Source: Agarophyton chilense
Taxonomy: Eukaryota > Rhodophyta > Florideophyceae > Gracilariales > Gracilariaceae
Reading direction: 5' to 3'
DNA: 64,000 nucleotides
NCBI GenBank assembly: GCA_030374765.1
Contig: JARGXX010000099.1
Location: 1,922,001-1,986,000, forward strand
The notes below the pieces were generated by a model, which worked only from the letters and a program-made list of their open reading frames with translations, had not been told where the DNA came from and made no database searches. The translations under genes and the position numbers were made by a program. Shown in pieces: positions 22,916 to 31,158 of this stretch (position 1 is its first letter; the number at the start of each line of letters is the position of its first letter).

Positions 22916-22935
22916 GGTTATGCGCCCACGCAACT
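22916..22935 (+). other. Copia primer-binding site matching the inside of a Met tRNA
   Basis: Directly after the LTR comes GGTTATGCGCCCACGC. Its complement reads ...GGGCGCATAACC, which has the CAT anticodon and flanks of a methionine tRNA, not a CCA end. Drosophila copia uses the same arrangement, priming from a tRNA-iMet cut in the anticodon region. Confidence 0.65.
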
Positions 22936-23160
22936 GCTGCAACAAACCCACCTCACGCCTAGGTCCCACACTCACCCCTAACCCCTTCCCGTAGCGAACC
23001 CGAACACCCCAAAACGAATCCAACTGATCCCAGACTATTACGCCGTCAAAAACGGCAGTACGCGCAAGACACGGCAGAACTCACCAACGAATTATATGCA
23101 AATGCCATTCAAGAAGCAAACGACACACATCAGCCAATAGACACCACGCAGCAACTCAAA

Positions 23161-24132
23161 ATGGACAATGACAGACAACCTAAGCTCCCAGAACTCGACA
23201 AAGCGAATTATGCACCCTGGTTTCTAGCTCTAGAAACGTATGCAACAACCATCGACGCCACCGTTCATCTCTCCAGCAACCCTCCAGTACCAACAGATCC
23301 GGCAGATCTCAAACGCCACACGCAGCACAAATCCAGATTACTCTCAGCCATTCTCAGTAGCGTGCCATCAGACATCCTAGGACTCTTACTAGTCCCTGAA
23401 GATCGACCAACCCCCCAGGATCTGGTCACCAACATTATATCGCACATCAACCAAGCTACGAAAGACGATCATAAATTCTTGAAAACCGAAGCCGAAAGCC
23501 TATTGTATACTCAAGATACCACAATCGACGCCTATATCAAAGCACACACAGAAATTCGCCAGAAAATGATAGCGGCCCGCTATCCCAACATCAAAGAAGA
23601 AGAGACAACGGTAGACTTCATTATCAACGGACTGAAGTCCGAACCAACCCTCACTCCAATCTTAGGACCCATCCTGTTACAGAAACCACCCACCATCAAA
23701 GCCTTCCTCATCAGTTTCAAACAGCTTCATTCGTTATATCAACCAATACACGGCCCCACTCCTCAACCCTCTGCATCCAAACTGATCACCGGGGACTATG
23801 GACCACAACGATACACCGGGGACTACAGTAACAGAGGCAGAAACCAGCCCCGCCGCCCATTCCGCACGTATCGCAGAAACACATACTTCCAACGACGACT
23901 TCCGCCTGGGTACATACCATGCAAATTCCATTCCAGCTTAGGAGTTCATCCCATGCATACAGACGACGAATGCCAAGATCGACGCCATCCCAAATATCAA
24001 TCAAGAACCCAAGCTCAAATGGTCCATACACATACCCCACCCCCCCCCCTATGCATATGGACCGCCCCAAAATTATCAGCAACCGTATGGGGCAGCTTCA
24101 TCATCTATCCCGTTCCAGACTCTCCACAATGA
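23161..24132 (+). CDS. gag of the copia element
   Basis: A 323-codon frame starting MDNDRQPKLPELDKANYAPW, the typical copia gag opening (L-x-x-x-N-Y-x-x-W). It continues with the helical UBN2/DUF4219-like region (HKFLKTEAESLLYTQD, IDAYIKAHTEIRQKM). The C-terminal part is rich in R, P and H with PCKFHSSLGVHPMHTDDEC, an unusual C-and-H cluster in the place of the normal zinc knuckle. It encodes the particle protein. Pol follows in another frame with overlap. Confidence 0.88.
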   Translation: MDNDRQPKLPELDKANYAPWFLALETYATTIDATVHLSSNPPVPTDPADLKRHTQHKSRLLSAILSSVPSDILGLLLVPEDRPTPQDLVTNIISHINQATKDDHKFLKTEAESLLYTQDTTIDAYIKAHTEIRQKMIAARYPNIKEEETTVDFIINGLKSEPTLTPILGPILLQKPPTIKAFLISFKQLHSLYQPIHGPTPQPSASKLITGDYGPQRYTGDYSNRGRNQPRRPFRTYRRNTYFQRRLPPGYIPCKFHSSLGVHPMHTDDECQDRRHPKYQSRTQAQMVHTHTPPPPLCIWTAPKLSATVWGSFIIYPVPDSPQ

Positions 24133-24220
24133 AGCACAGGAAGACAAAAACGAAACCAACAGTACGTTCATTCTCGATAGCGGCGCTACACCCTCTCATA
24201 TCGCCCGACCAACATCTACA

Positions 24221-27200
24221 ATGACAAAACTCAAACATCCCACACTGACAAACACTGCGACCAACTCACAGACAATGTGCACGCATCATGGGACGATACA
24301 GATAATACCCAACAAGACTGACAAAGTCATTGAAACCAAGGCGGTGGCCAATAGGCACATAAAACACAACCTCCTATCCGTTCAAGATCTCACGAAGAAC
24401 TATGGCCTAGTAGCATTCACACCGCACATGGGATACATCATCGACACCCATCAACACCCGCCGCAAATTATAGCACAAGCTCCTTGGATCAATTCACAAT
24501 ACCAAATTAAGGGATTACTTGTAGCTCAGAACCAAGCACACACAGCCAGAACAATTCCCCGTAAACCTCGAACAACAAACAAAATCAAAACTTCTCCCTC
24601 CACTTCAACACAGAAACAATCACATATGCACAAAGAATCCAAAACAGCACCAACAAGGAAACAGGCAGCACCCCCCATCATACCGAACACAAAGCGCAAA
24701 TCGTCCACCCACTCGCTTCACCTTCTTCCCAATCCCAGAGCGCTTTACAAACAAACCAACGATCACTGGATGGCACACGATTGGCACATACGCATGAACC
24801 ACGCACACCCCTGGAAACTAGCCCTGACCGCCAAACAAGGTCTACTCCCCACCATGCCAACACCCTTCCCGACAGACACCAAACTTTCATGTAGTGCATG
24901 CCACCACGCCCAGCTAGCTCCCGCGCCACACAAACCAACCACACACACATATCCAGTCGGAGCATATGTCAGCTCAGACACTTGTGGACCAATCAAACCA
25001 ACATCCACACATGGGCATAATCATATACTCCTGATCACATGCGCGCGAAGTCGCTTCACATTTGCCCATTTCGTCACAGATCGCAAAGACATTCCAACAT
25101 ACATCAGCAAAACCCTCAACCACATACGTAATAGAATGAGACACCCGCTAGCGCACTTTCGAGCGGATAATGCCAAAGAGTTCACATCATCGACCATGCA
25201 GCAAATATACCAGCAGCACAATGTCCAGCTCCACCTCCGCACCCCGCATCAACCACAAGAAAACTCGATAGCCGAAAGGCTAAACAGAACAATAATAAAC
25301 TCGGTTAGAGCCCTCTTACAAACCGCCAAACTCCCTGATCAATATTGGGAAGACGCAGCTCGCGACACAGTGTACAAATATAACCTCCTACATCACACCA
25401 CAATCAACACATCACCATACAAACTATGGTACGGGGAACCACCACCAACACAAAAACTATACATCTTTGGCGAACTGGGCACCATACCCATATACGCCCC
25501 CAAAAGCAAACTAAATCCCAGAGCCGACCCCGTCCGATACATGTACCCAATATCCCACAAGCATATAGTGGTACTCAACCTCAAAACGCAACGGTACCAG
25601 AGCATACGATCCAAAGACTTCCACCCTTATCACAAAAAACAAGACCCCACTGTCACCACCACATCCGCGTTCAAGGCCAGGGCTCTACCGCGACAACACC
25701 TCCCAACGCGCATAGAAATAAATACGCCACCCCCAGCCAACCTGGCACAAGCAAGAAAATATCCGGACGCAGACCAGTGGCAACAAGCACACGATACCGA
25801 ATTGGACAACTTGGATCAACACAACAGCATCAAATGGCTCCCAGACACATTCAAACCACCAAACGAAGCCATTATACCCCTCATGATGTTGTACCGTTAC
25901 AAACGTTCCGCCGAGGGACACATTGTGCAACGAAAAGCCAGATGCAACCTCAGAGGCGACCTCATGAAACCAGGTCTCCACTTCGATCCAAAGCACATCA
26001 CCACTTACACCGCCGATCGCACGACACAACGAATGTTAATTGCCTTACACGCTCGCAATAACATGCCACTTGAGCATTTCGACATTACCTCCGCGTACTT
26101 GCACGAAAAATATCAGCACAACAAGCCAATCTACGTCAAACAAATGCAACGCTTCAACGGCAGCTATAAGCACAACAGCAAACATGGACAACTTCTCGGT
26201 AATTTATACGGATCTCCACCAGCGGCATTCTACTACAATCATGGATTGAAAGCATTCCTTATACAACTGCACTTCACTCCATCCGAACATGATCCATGCC
26301 TTTACACCCGACACACAGCAGGCGGCGTCACACTCGTCAGTACGACCATAGACGACTTCTTGGTTTTAGCATCAACTCAGACCCTCATAGACACACTGTA
26401 CAAGCAACTCCTGACAAAATACAAAATCAAACGACTAGGACCCCCAACTCGATTTCTGAACTGGACCATCACCTATGGAGACGACGGCTCAGTGCACATT
26501 TCACAACCGGATGCCATAGCAGCCCTTCTGGAGCAAACCAAAATGAGCAATTGCAACCCCACAGCGACACCATACAACAATCAGAAGGCCTTAGATCAGC
26601 TCCCAGAGACTCAACCACTACCACAAGAACAAGCCGCCAGATACCGTCAGATATTAGGAGAAATTCGGTACATAACGGACAGCACCAGACCCGACATTAC
26701 TTACGCCACCAATAGGCTAGCACAACACATGTCAAAGCCTCAAGACCATCACTGGCAGGCTCTAAAGACGCTTCTTAGGTACCTAAACGGCACAAAAACT
26801 CATGGACTGCGGTATAACTCACACCCCATCACCACAGCACCGCTAGCAGTCCATAGTGACGCAGATTTTGCCAACGCAAAAAGCCGAAAATCCATAACAG
26901 GGACCCTTCACTCCATCAACAGCAGTCCCATTTCATGGCTTTCGAAACAGCAAAACATCATTGCACTCTCAACGACAGAGGCAGAATATATAGCGGCTTC
27001 AACCGCCACTCAACACACGCAATGGCTTCGCAATCTTTTGAGAGCAACCCACCTCAAGAACCACAACCCCACTCCGCATTATATAGACAATCAATCTGCA
27101 GTACAGATTGCCGAAAATCAGGCCCGAACCAAACGCCGAAAATACATAGACCTTAGACATCACCACCTCCAACATCACATATCATCCCACGCCATAACCC

Positions 27201-27445
27201 TGCACAGAATACCTACCGCAGAGATGACGGCGGACATCCTCACCAAACCCCTCCACCGAGACAAATTCCGAAAACTACGAGACCAGCTTCAAGTACACCC
27301 CAAGCCGAGTACAAATACGACGCATCAACCGGGGACTGTCAAACACCATCAAGAAAGACAACTTGATGCGCCGCATTTTTCGAAAATCAAACATTACAGT
27401 AGAAATATCCAGTACTTAGGAACAGCGAAGAGAAGCTCGAAGTAA
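24221..27445 (+). CDS. pol of the copia element (protease, integrase, RT, RNase H)
   Basis: A 1074-codon frame from the first ATG; the same frame is open further upstream and there carries the protease active site LDSGATPSHIA (about 24170-24205). The integrase shows the zinc-binding HMNHAHPWK...CSACHHAQ, the core DTCGPI, ADNAKEF and PQENSIAERLNRT. The RT has LEHFDITSAYLH and TTIDDFLVLAS (the family's YVDD box). The RNase H has HSDADFAN, SISWLSKQQ-like wording and ALSTTEAEYIA. Translation probably reaches pol by the gag-pol frameshift the family uses. It looks uninterrupted. Confidence 0.92.
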   Translation: MTKLKHPTLTNTATNSQTMCTHHGTIQIIPNKTDKVIETKAVANRHIKHNLLSVQDLTKNYGLVAFTPHMGYIIDTHQHPPQIIAQAPWINSQYQIKGLLVAQNQAHTARTIPRKPRTTNKIKTSPSTSTQKQSHMHKESKTAPTRKQAAPPIIPNTKRKSSTHSLHLLPNPRALYKQTNDHWMAHDWHIRMNHAHPWKLALTAKQGLLPTMPTPFPTDTKLSCSACHHAQLAPAPHKPTTHTYPVGAYVSSDTCGPIKPTSTHGHNHILLITCARSRFTFAHFVTDRKDIPTYISKTLNHIRNRMRHPLAHFRADNAKEFTSSTMQQIYQQHNVQLHLRTPHQPQENSIAERLNRTIINSVRALLQTAKLPDQYWEDAARDTVYKYNLLHHTTINTSPYKLWYGEPPPTQKLYIFGELGTIPIYAPKSKLNPRADPVRYMYPISHKHIVVLNLKTQRYQSIRSKDFHPYHKKQDPTVTTTSAFKARALPRQHLPTRIEINTPPPANLAQARKYPDADQWQQAHDTELDNLDQHNSIKWLPDTFKPPNEAIIPLMMLYRYKRSAEGHIVQRKARCNLRGDLMKPGLHFDPKHITTYTADRTTQRMLIALHARNNMPLEHFDITSAYLHEKYQHNKPIYVKQMQRFNGSYKHNSKHGQLLGNLYGSPPAAFYYNHGLKAFLIQLHFTPSEHDPCLYTRHTAGGVTLVSTTIDDFLVLASTQTLIDTLYKQLLTKYKIKRLGPPTRFLNWTITYGDDGSVHISQPDAIAALLEQTKMSNCNPTATPYNNQKALDQLPETQPLPQEQAARYRQILGEIRYITDSTRPDITYATNRLAQHMSKPQDHHWQALKTLLRYLNGTKTHGLRYNSHPITTAPLAVHSDADFANAKSRKSITGTLHSINSSPISWLSKQQNIIALSTTEAEYIAASTATQHTQWLRNLLRATHLKNHNPTPHYIDNQSAVQIAENQARTKRRKYIDLRHHHLQHHISSHAITLHRIPTAEMTADILTKPLHRDKFRKLRDQLQVHPKPSTNTTHQPGTVKHHQERQLDAPHFSKIKHYSRNIQYLGTAKRSSK

Positions 27446-27472
27446 AGGTCCGGGTAGAGTCTTCCTCTCACA
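27385..27472 (+). repeat. Downstream LTR of the copia element (88 bp)
   Basis: Matches 22828-22915 over its whole length with about three differences and is followed by the CGCCG duplication (27473-27477). The end of pol overlaps it. Confidence 0.88.
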
Positions 27473-27594
27473 CGCCGCACCCGCCACCCCCAGCGTACTT
27501 TGCACCTCATCGTCCAACGATAAGGTTACCATGCATTTTCCCTCACACCTGGCCCCCTGAATCCCCCTCTCTCACCACCTACATACAGTACAGT

Positions 27595-27712
27595 AACGTC
27601 CTCCTCCCTCTCTTCTCCCCTCTCCTCCTCTCCCCCCTCTCCTCTTCTCCCCCCTCTCCTCCTCTCCCCTCTCCTCCTTCTCCCCTCTCGTCTCCCTTCG
27701 CTTCCCCCGTAG
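27595..27712 (+). promoter_or_regulatory. Pyrimidine-rich (CT) tract upstream of the plastid-protein gene
   Basis: About 115 bp of almost pure C and T, made of CTCCTCTCC-like units, ending about 35 bp before the start codon at 27746. It could be a promoter or initiator-region CT tract. Function is inferred from position only. Confidence 0.4.
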
Positions 27713-27745
27713 CTTCCCACCTCCGGCAACTTCCATCACTGCGCA

Positions 27746-28513
27746 ATGTCGTCGCATAGCGCGCTCGCCTTTCAGTCCTCACTGCCGCTATCTTGCCACT
27801 CGCCTTTGAAGCTCCTCTCCTCCTGCCGCCCGCCACGTGCCGCACGTCCACGCGTCACCACTGTCACCGCCGTGCTTTCCGAGCGCTTCCCCCTGCCCGA
27901 CCCCTTCTCCTTCCCGTCCGTCGCATTCACCCAGCCGTCAATATACCCCGACCTGCGCCCGGAGCTCGTCGGCGCCTGTCTCTGGGGCGTCGGGCTCTAC
28001 CTCGGCTTCTCGCAGCGAGTTCGCTGGGGCACCGCCGTGCAAAACGCCCTAAACGCCACTCTGCTCAACTTTCTCCCTCTGCAAGTCGCAGATGTGCTGG
28101 CTTCCGTCTTTCACACTCTCCCTTTTCTCATCGCTGCATTCACCACTGATGCGCTGCTGCGCTACGCCAGCGCGGGAAGCGCGACCTGGGCAGTTGCTTC
28201 CGGCCTCTCTGTTGCCATGTACGGCGGTGTGTATGAGCTAGCTCGCTCAAGCGTTCGCTCTAAGAAGCTGACAGATGATGATAAGAAGCTATTCCAAGTC
28301 TTTACCGCCTTTGCGGAGCGAACCCTCGCCCCGAACCCTAACGGCAGATGTCATTTGATCGACATCCGATCCGCAATTCGGAACGACCCCAACGCCCGCG
28401 CCTTGTCCGCTATTTCCGATGAAACTCTGCGCAGATTCGTTCGCACTAAGTTCCCAAACGCAAAACGTTCACCCAACGGCTTCTACCGTGGTTTATCAAT
28501 TCGCCAACTGTGA
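27746..28513 (+). CDS. Plastid-targeted membrane protein of unknown function
   Basis: A 255-aa single-exon gene. The first roughly 45 residues are rich in S, P, R and A with few acids and carry an early phenylalanine (MSSHSALAFQSSLPL), a plastid transit-peptide profile. A predicted membrane region follows with three hydrophobic stretches: around VGACLWGVGLYLGF, VADVLASVFHTLPFLIAAF, and TWAVASGLSVAMYGGVY. The C-terminal 80 residues are soluble and look like a small winged-helix or similar helical domain (DDDKKLFQVFTAFAERTL, DETLRRFVRTKFPNAK, PNGFYRGL). I do not recognise the family. The copia element ends about 270 bp upstream of its start. Confidence 0.78.
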   Translation: MSSHSALAFQSSLPLSCHSPLKLLSSCRPPRAARPRVTTVTAVLSERFPLPDPFSFPSVAFTQPSIYPDLRPELVGACLWGVGLYLGFSQRVRWGTAVQNALNATLLNFLPLQVADVLASVFHTLPFLIAAFTTDALLRYASAGSATWAVASGLSVAMYGGVYELARSSVRSKKLTDDDKKLFQVFTAFAERTLAPNPNGRCHLIDIRSAIRNDPNARALSAISDETLRRFVRTKFPNAKRSPNGFYRGLSIRQL

Positions 28514-28568
28514 TCCTCAAACCTCAACGTTTATAATAACTGTCTGATCATTTCTACACTAATGGCTG

Positions 28569-29867
28569 TCAAAAAGTGTGCACGAAGAATCCCGAGCGCA
28601 ACTTCGGTTCAAACCAAGTTGATTTTGGAGGCATGATCTCGCCATTGTCCGAAACTTCCATTAACTGCTCTACCGTGACTGCGTGAAGTGCGAACGCCAC
28701 TCCATTCGTCGCATCGGCACGTTTTTCCAGTGGAGCCAAGCCTCGAATGCCGCCCACGAACTCAATTCGTTCGCTTCTACGCGGATCCTTGATTCCCAGG
28801 ATAGGAAGCAGCACGTGATGTTGCAACAGGCTGCAATCTAGGCCATCGGCGATTGTCGAGCTGCCGCTGTTGCATTCCGCGAGGGACAGTTTGTACCACT
28901 CATTGTCAGTGTACACATAGAAAGTCTTTGCGTCGATGGGCATTTCCGTTGGCCGCTCAATCTTGCTCAGCACTCCCACGACCGTGAGCTTTTCTAAGAA
29001 CTCATCTGGGCTGAGCCCATTGCGATCTATCACTACCCGATTATATGGCATAATCCGAAGCTGACTCTGTGCGAAGAGCACCACTAAGAACCAGTTGAAG
29101 TCTTCGGTGCCCTTGCATCCATCACCCGCCTGCGCTGCTCTGTTCCTTGCCACGCGCGCCGCACTCGCTGATCGATGGTGTCCATCTGCAATGTAGACCT
29201 TATCGACCTCTGTCTTGAAGTGAGTGACTAGCTTTTGAACATCGGATTCGGCAACTCGCCAAACGGTGTGTTTCACATAATCGTTTGCGGTCACTTCGAA
29301 CAACGGCCTACCAGAAGCGTTGTTTGATATGATTTCGTCGATGGTATCCTGGTCGCGATACGTGAGAAATACTGGACCTGTATTCGCGCTGAGCTGGTCG
29401 GTAAGCTTGGTTCGGTCGTCTTCTTTTTCTTTTCGCGTTTTCTCATGCTGAAGAATGACACCTGAGTCATAATCTTGCACGTGGGCAAGGCCTACTAGGC
29501 CGGTCTGGATATGGTGTCCCATCTGTTGCCGGTATACGTAGAGGGTAGTTGTGGTGTCTTCGACCAGTTGAGATTCGTCCACAAGCTTTTGCAACGCCTT
29601 TTTGGAGGCGGCGTACACGGAGTCATGGTAAGGAGGTACTTGTGGCATTGCTGCATCAGGCCGAATGACGGTCATGAATGTTTGGGGATCGTCAGCAATG
29701 TATTGAGCGGCTTCGTTTCTGGATACGACGTCATAGGGGGGGCAGGTCAGACGATAAGCGACTTGGTTTGAGGCTGGAATCAGCGGGCGCAATGGCTTGA
29801 TCTTCATGGCTGTTGAGAAAAAAGCAAGCTGGGGCAAGTGTGGTATAGGTGAGCGAGATGACGGCAA
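28569..29867 (-). CDS. DUF1015 family protein
   Basis: A single-exon gene for a protein of 432 aa (or 412 aa from the second Met). The body begins MKIKPLRPLIPASNQVAYRLTCPPYDVVSRNEA, closely following the start of bacterial DUF1015 proteins (PFRAxRP...PPYDVxxxxEA). Further family hallmarks are the FMTVIRPDAAMP segment, VILQHEKTRKEKEDDR, and the strongly conserved IADGHHRSASA motif. The first 20 residues (MPSSRSPIPHLPQLAFFSTA) precede the bacterial-type start and look like a short organelle leader; the ATG at 29807 would give a cytosolic form. The family is mainly bacterial and archaeal; the role here is unknown. It points away from the RAMA-domain gene, sharing the promoter interval. Confidence 0.9.
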   Translation of the reverse strand: MPSSRSPIPHLPQLAFFSTAMKIKPLRPLIPASNQVAYRLTCPPYDVVSRNEAAQYIADDPQTFMTVIRPDAAMPQVPPYHDSVYAASKKALQKLVDESQLVEDTTTTLYVYRQQMGHHIQTGLVGLAHVQDYDSGVILQHEKTRKEKEDDRTKLTDQLSANTGPVFLTYRDQDTIDEIISNNASGRPLFEVTANDYVKHTVWRVAESDVQKLVTHFKTEVDKVYIADGHHRSASAARVARNRAAQAGDGCKGTEDFNWFLVVLFAQSQLRIMPYNRVVIDRNGLSPDEFLEKLTVVGVLSKIERPTEMPIDAKTFYVYTDNEWYKLSLAECNSGSSTIADGLDCSLLQHHVLLPILGIKDPRRSERIEFVGGIRGLAPLEKRADATNGVAFALHAVTVEQLMEVSDNGEIMPPKSTWFEPKLRSGFFVHTF

Positions 29868-31158
29868 ATCAGGCGTTTGAGGTGTTGGCGGTTGACTAGG
29901 GCTGGATATCGAAACTGAGAGACGATACGATCAGCGAGATGGCGCTCTCAACATGGACAAAGCGACTATGTAAGTGAATGCGATGAGCAGGACGACCGCC
30001 ACGGAAAAATCGGCAGGCAATGTGCAAGAAAACTAAAAGCGCTGTGTAGGTAAACTGAACTTGGATAGCGAAACAAGCGAGTGCGAGCGACATATGCAGC
30101 GCCAACAGCCCAATGAATGAGCGGCGGGAATGTGTGCGCTGTTGGCAACGCAATGGCAACCGCAAGAATCACGGCGCCTACTGGCGTAGACGCCATGGGT
30201 CGGCGACGGTTCGGAAATTAATCTTAAAAGCGCCAATAAAAAAAGCTTGGGGAATGTGCTGTAGAACCACTGAAAGCAAGCTTGCGCATGCCTGTTACGA
30301 TGAGTGTTAGCGTTCGCGACCTGCGTAGAGTCATCGCATGTGGCCGGTATCATTCGGGCGGCTCGCGTTTGGTGCACATCAATGGGGGAGTTGATGGAAA
30401 CCTGCCTTACAGGGCGAGAGCGCGTAGAGTCTCGAAGCAGCATCTGGCCACGGCGCGGCAGCTTGCTCTAGGGGCACGGATAGCACAGCTGAGCGAGAAC
30501 GTGCGTCGCGATCATCTTGCAATGGAGTACCGTTGGTTGCAGGGCGGTTGATGCGAACGGAGCTTAGAGCCCGGCACCAGAGCGCGGTACCTGCCACGCC
30601 GCCCCTTGTTAACATGCGAAGGTTTAGGTTAACCACTTACCCTGCCGTGTCGGTGTGCACAGAAGGCCGCTGCTGCCGAGCAAGGTTGTGCGGAGCGTTG
30701 TACGGGCGCACTTTCCGGCACTCGCAAACTCGTTGCGAAGCCGCCACCAATCACAGGCGGCAGCCACTAGTACCGCCTCGCGGTGCGACGCGTGCTGTCA
30801 CGTGTGTCACGTGGCAGGGGTGCGCGCATGCTGCCGTGCAATGCGCCAATGGGCCGTGCTTCTTCGCTGCGCGCCACGCGATTCCGCACTGCGTGTCCTC
30901 GCAATTTCATCCAACTCGCAAACTACCGCGTCCCCTTCTCTTCTCCTGCTCGCTGCTGCCCACCCCCTTCCCCATCCGCACCCTCTCCCCCCGTCCCTTT
31001 TCCTTCGCTTCGTTGCCCATTTCTTTCGCCTGTCCTCTGCCAAAGACCCTCCCTATCCATTCCTTTTCCGCCCCCACGCCTCCGACCCATCCCCGCTCCA
31101 GGCGGTGAGCGACTTCCCCCCCACATTTCGATTCTTTCGTCGCTTGCGCCCGCTCACC
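29868..31158. other. Divergent promoter interval between the DUF1015 and RAMA-domain genes
   Basis: About 1.3 kb between two genes that point away from each other. A frame in phase with the RAMA-domain gene stays open back to 30655, but its translation is C-, R- and P-rich and looks non-coding, so I treat it as 5' leader and promoter. No RNA gene was recognised. Confidence 0.5.

Larger units (their letters stand above)
22828..27472 (+). mobile_element. Ty1/copia retrotransposon with 88-bp LTRs, looks whole
   Basis: A 4.6-kb plus-strand element flanked by CGCCG duplications. Parts in order: LTR (22828-22915), primer site (22916-22935), gag (23161-24132), then protease, integrase, RT and RNase H (about 24.15-27445), and LTR (27385-27472). 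Domain order PR-IN-RT-RH is that of Ty1/copia. The LTRs differ at about three of 88 positions, so the insertion is young. Pol is in a different frame from gag with an overlap, consistent with the frameshifting that Ty1-type elements use. The pol stop lies inside the downstream LTR. It sits between the phosphatase and the plastid-protein gene. Confidence 0.95.

Noticed and set aside
30655-31158. Upstream in-frame extension of the RAMA-domain gene (168 codons)
   Set aside because: Open but C-, R- and P-rich and without protein-like character; the ATG at 31159 with typical context and normal composition is preferred.
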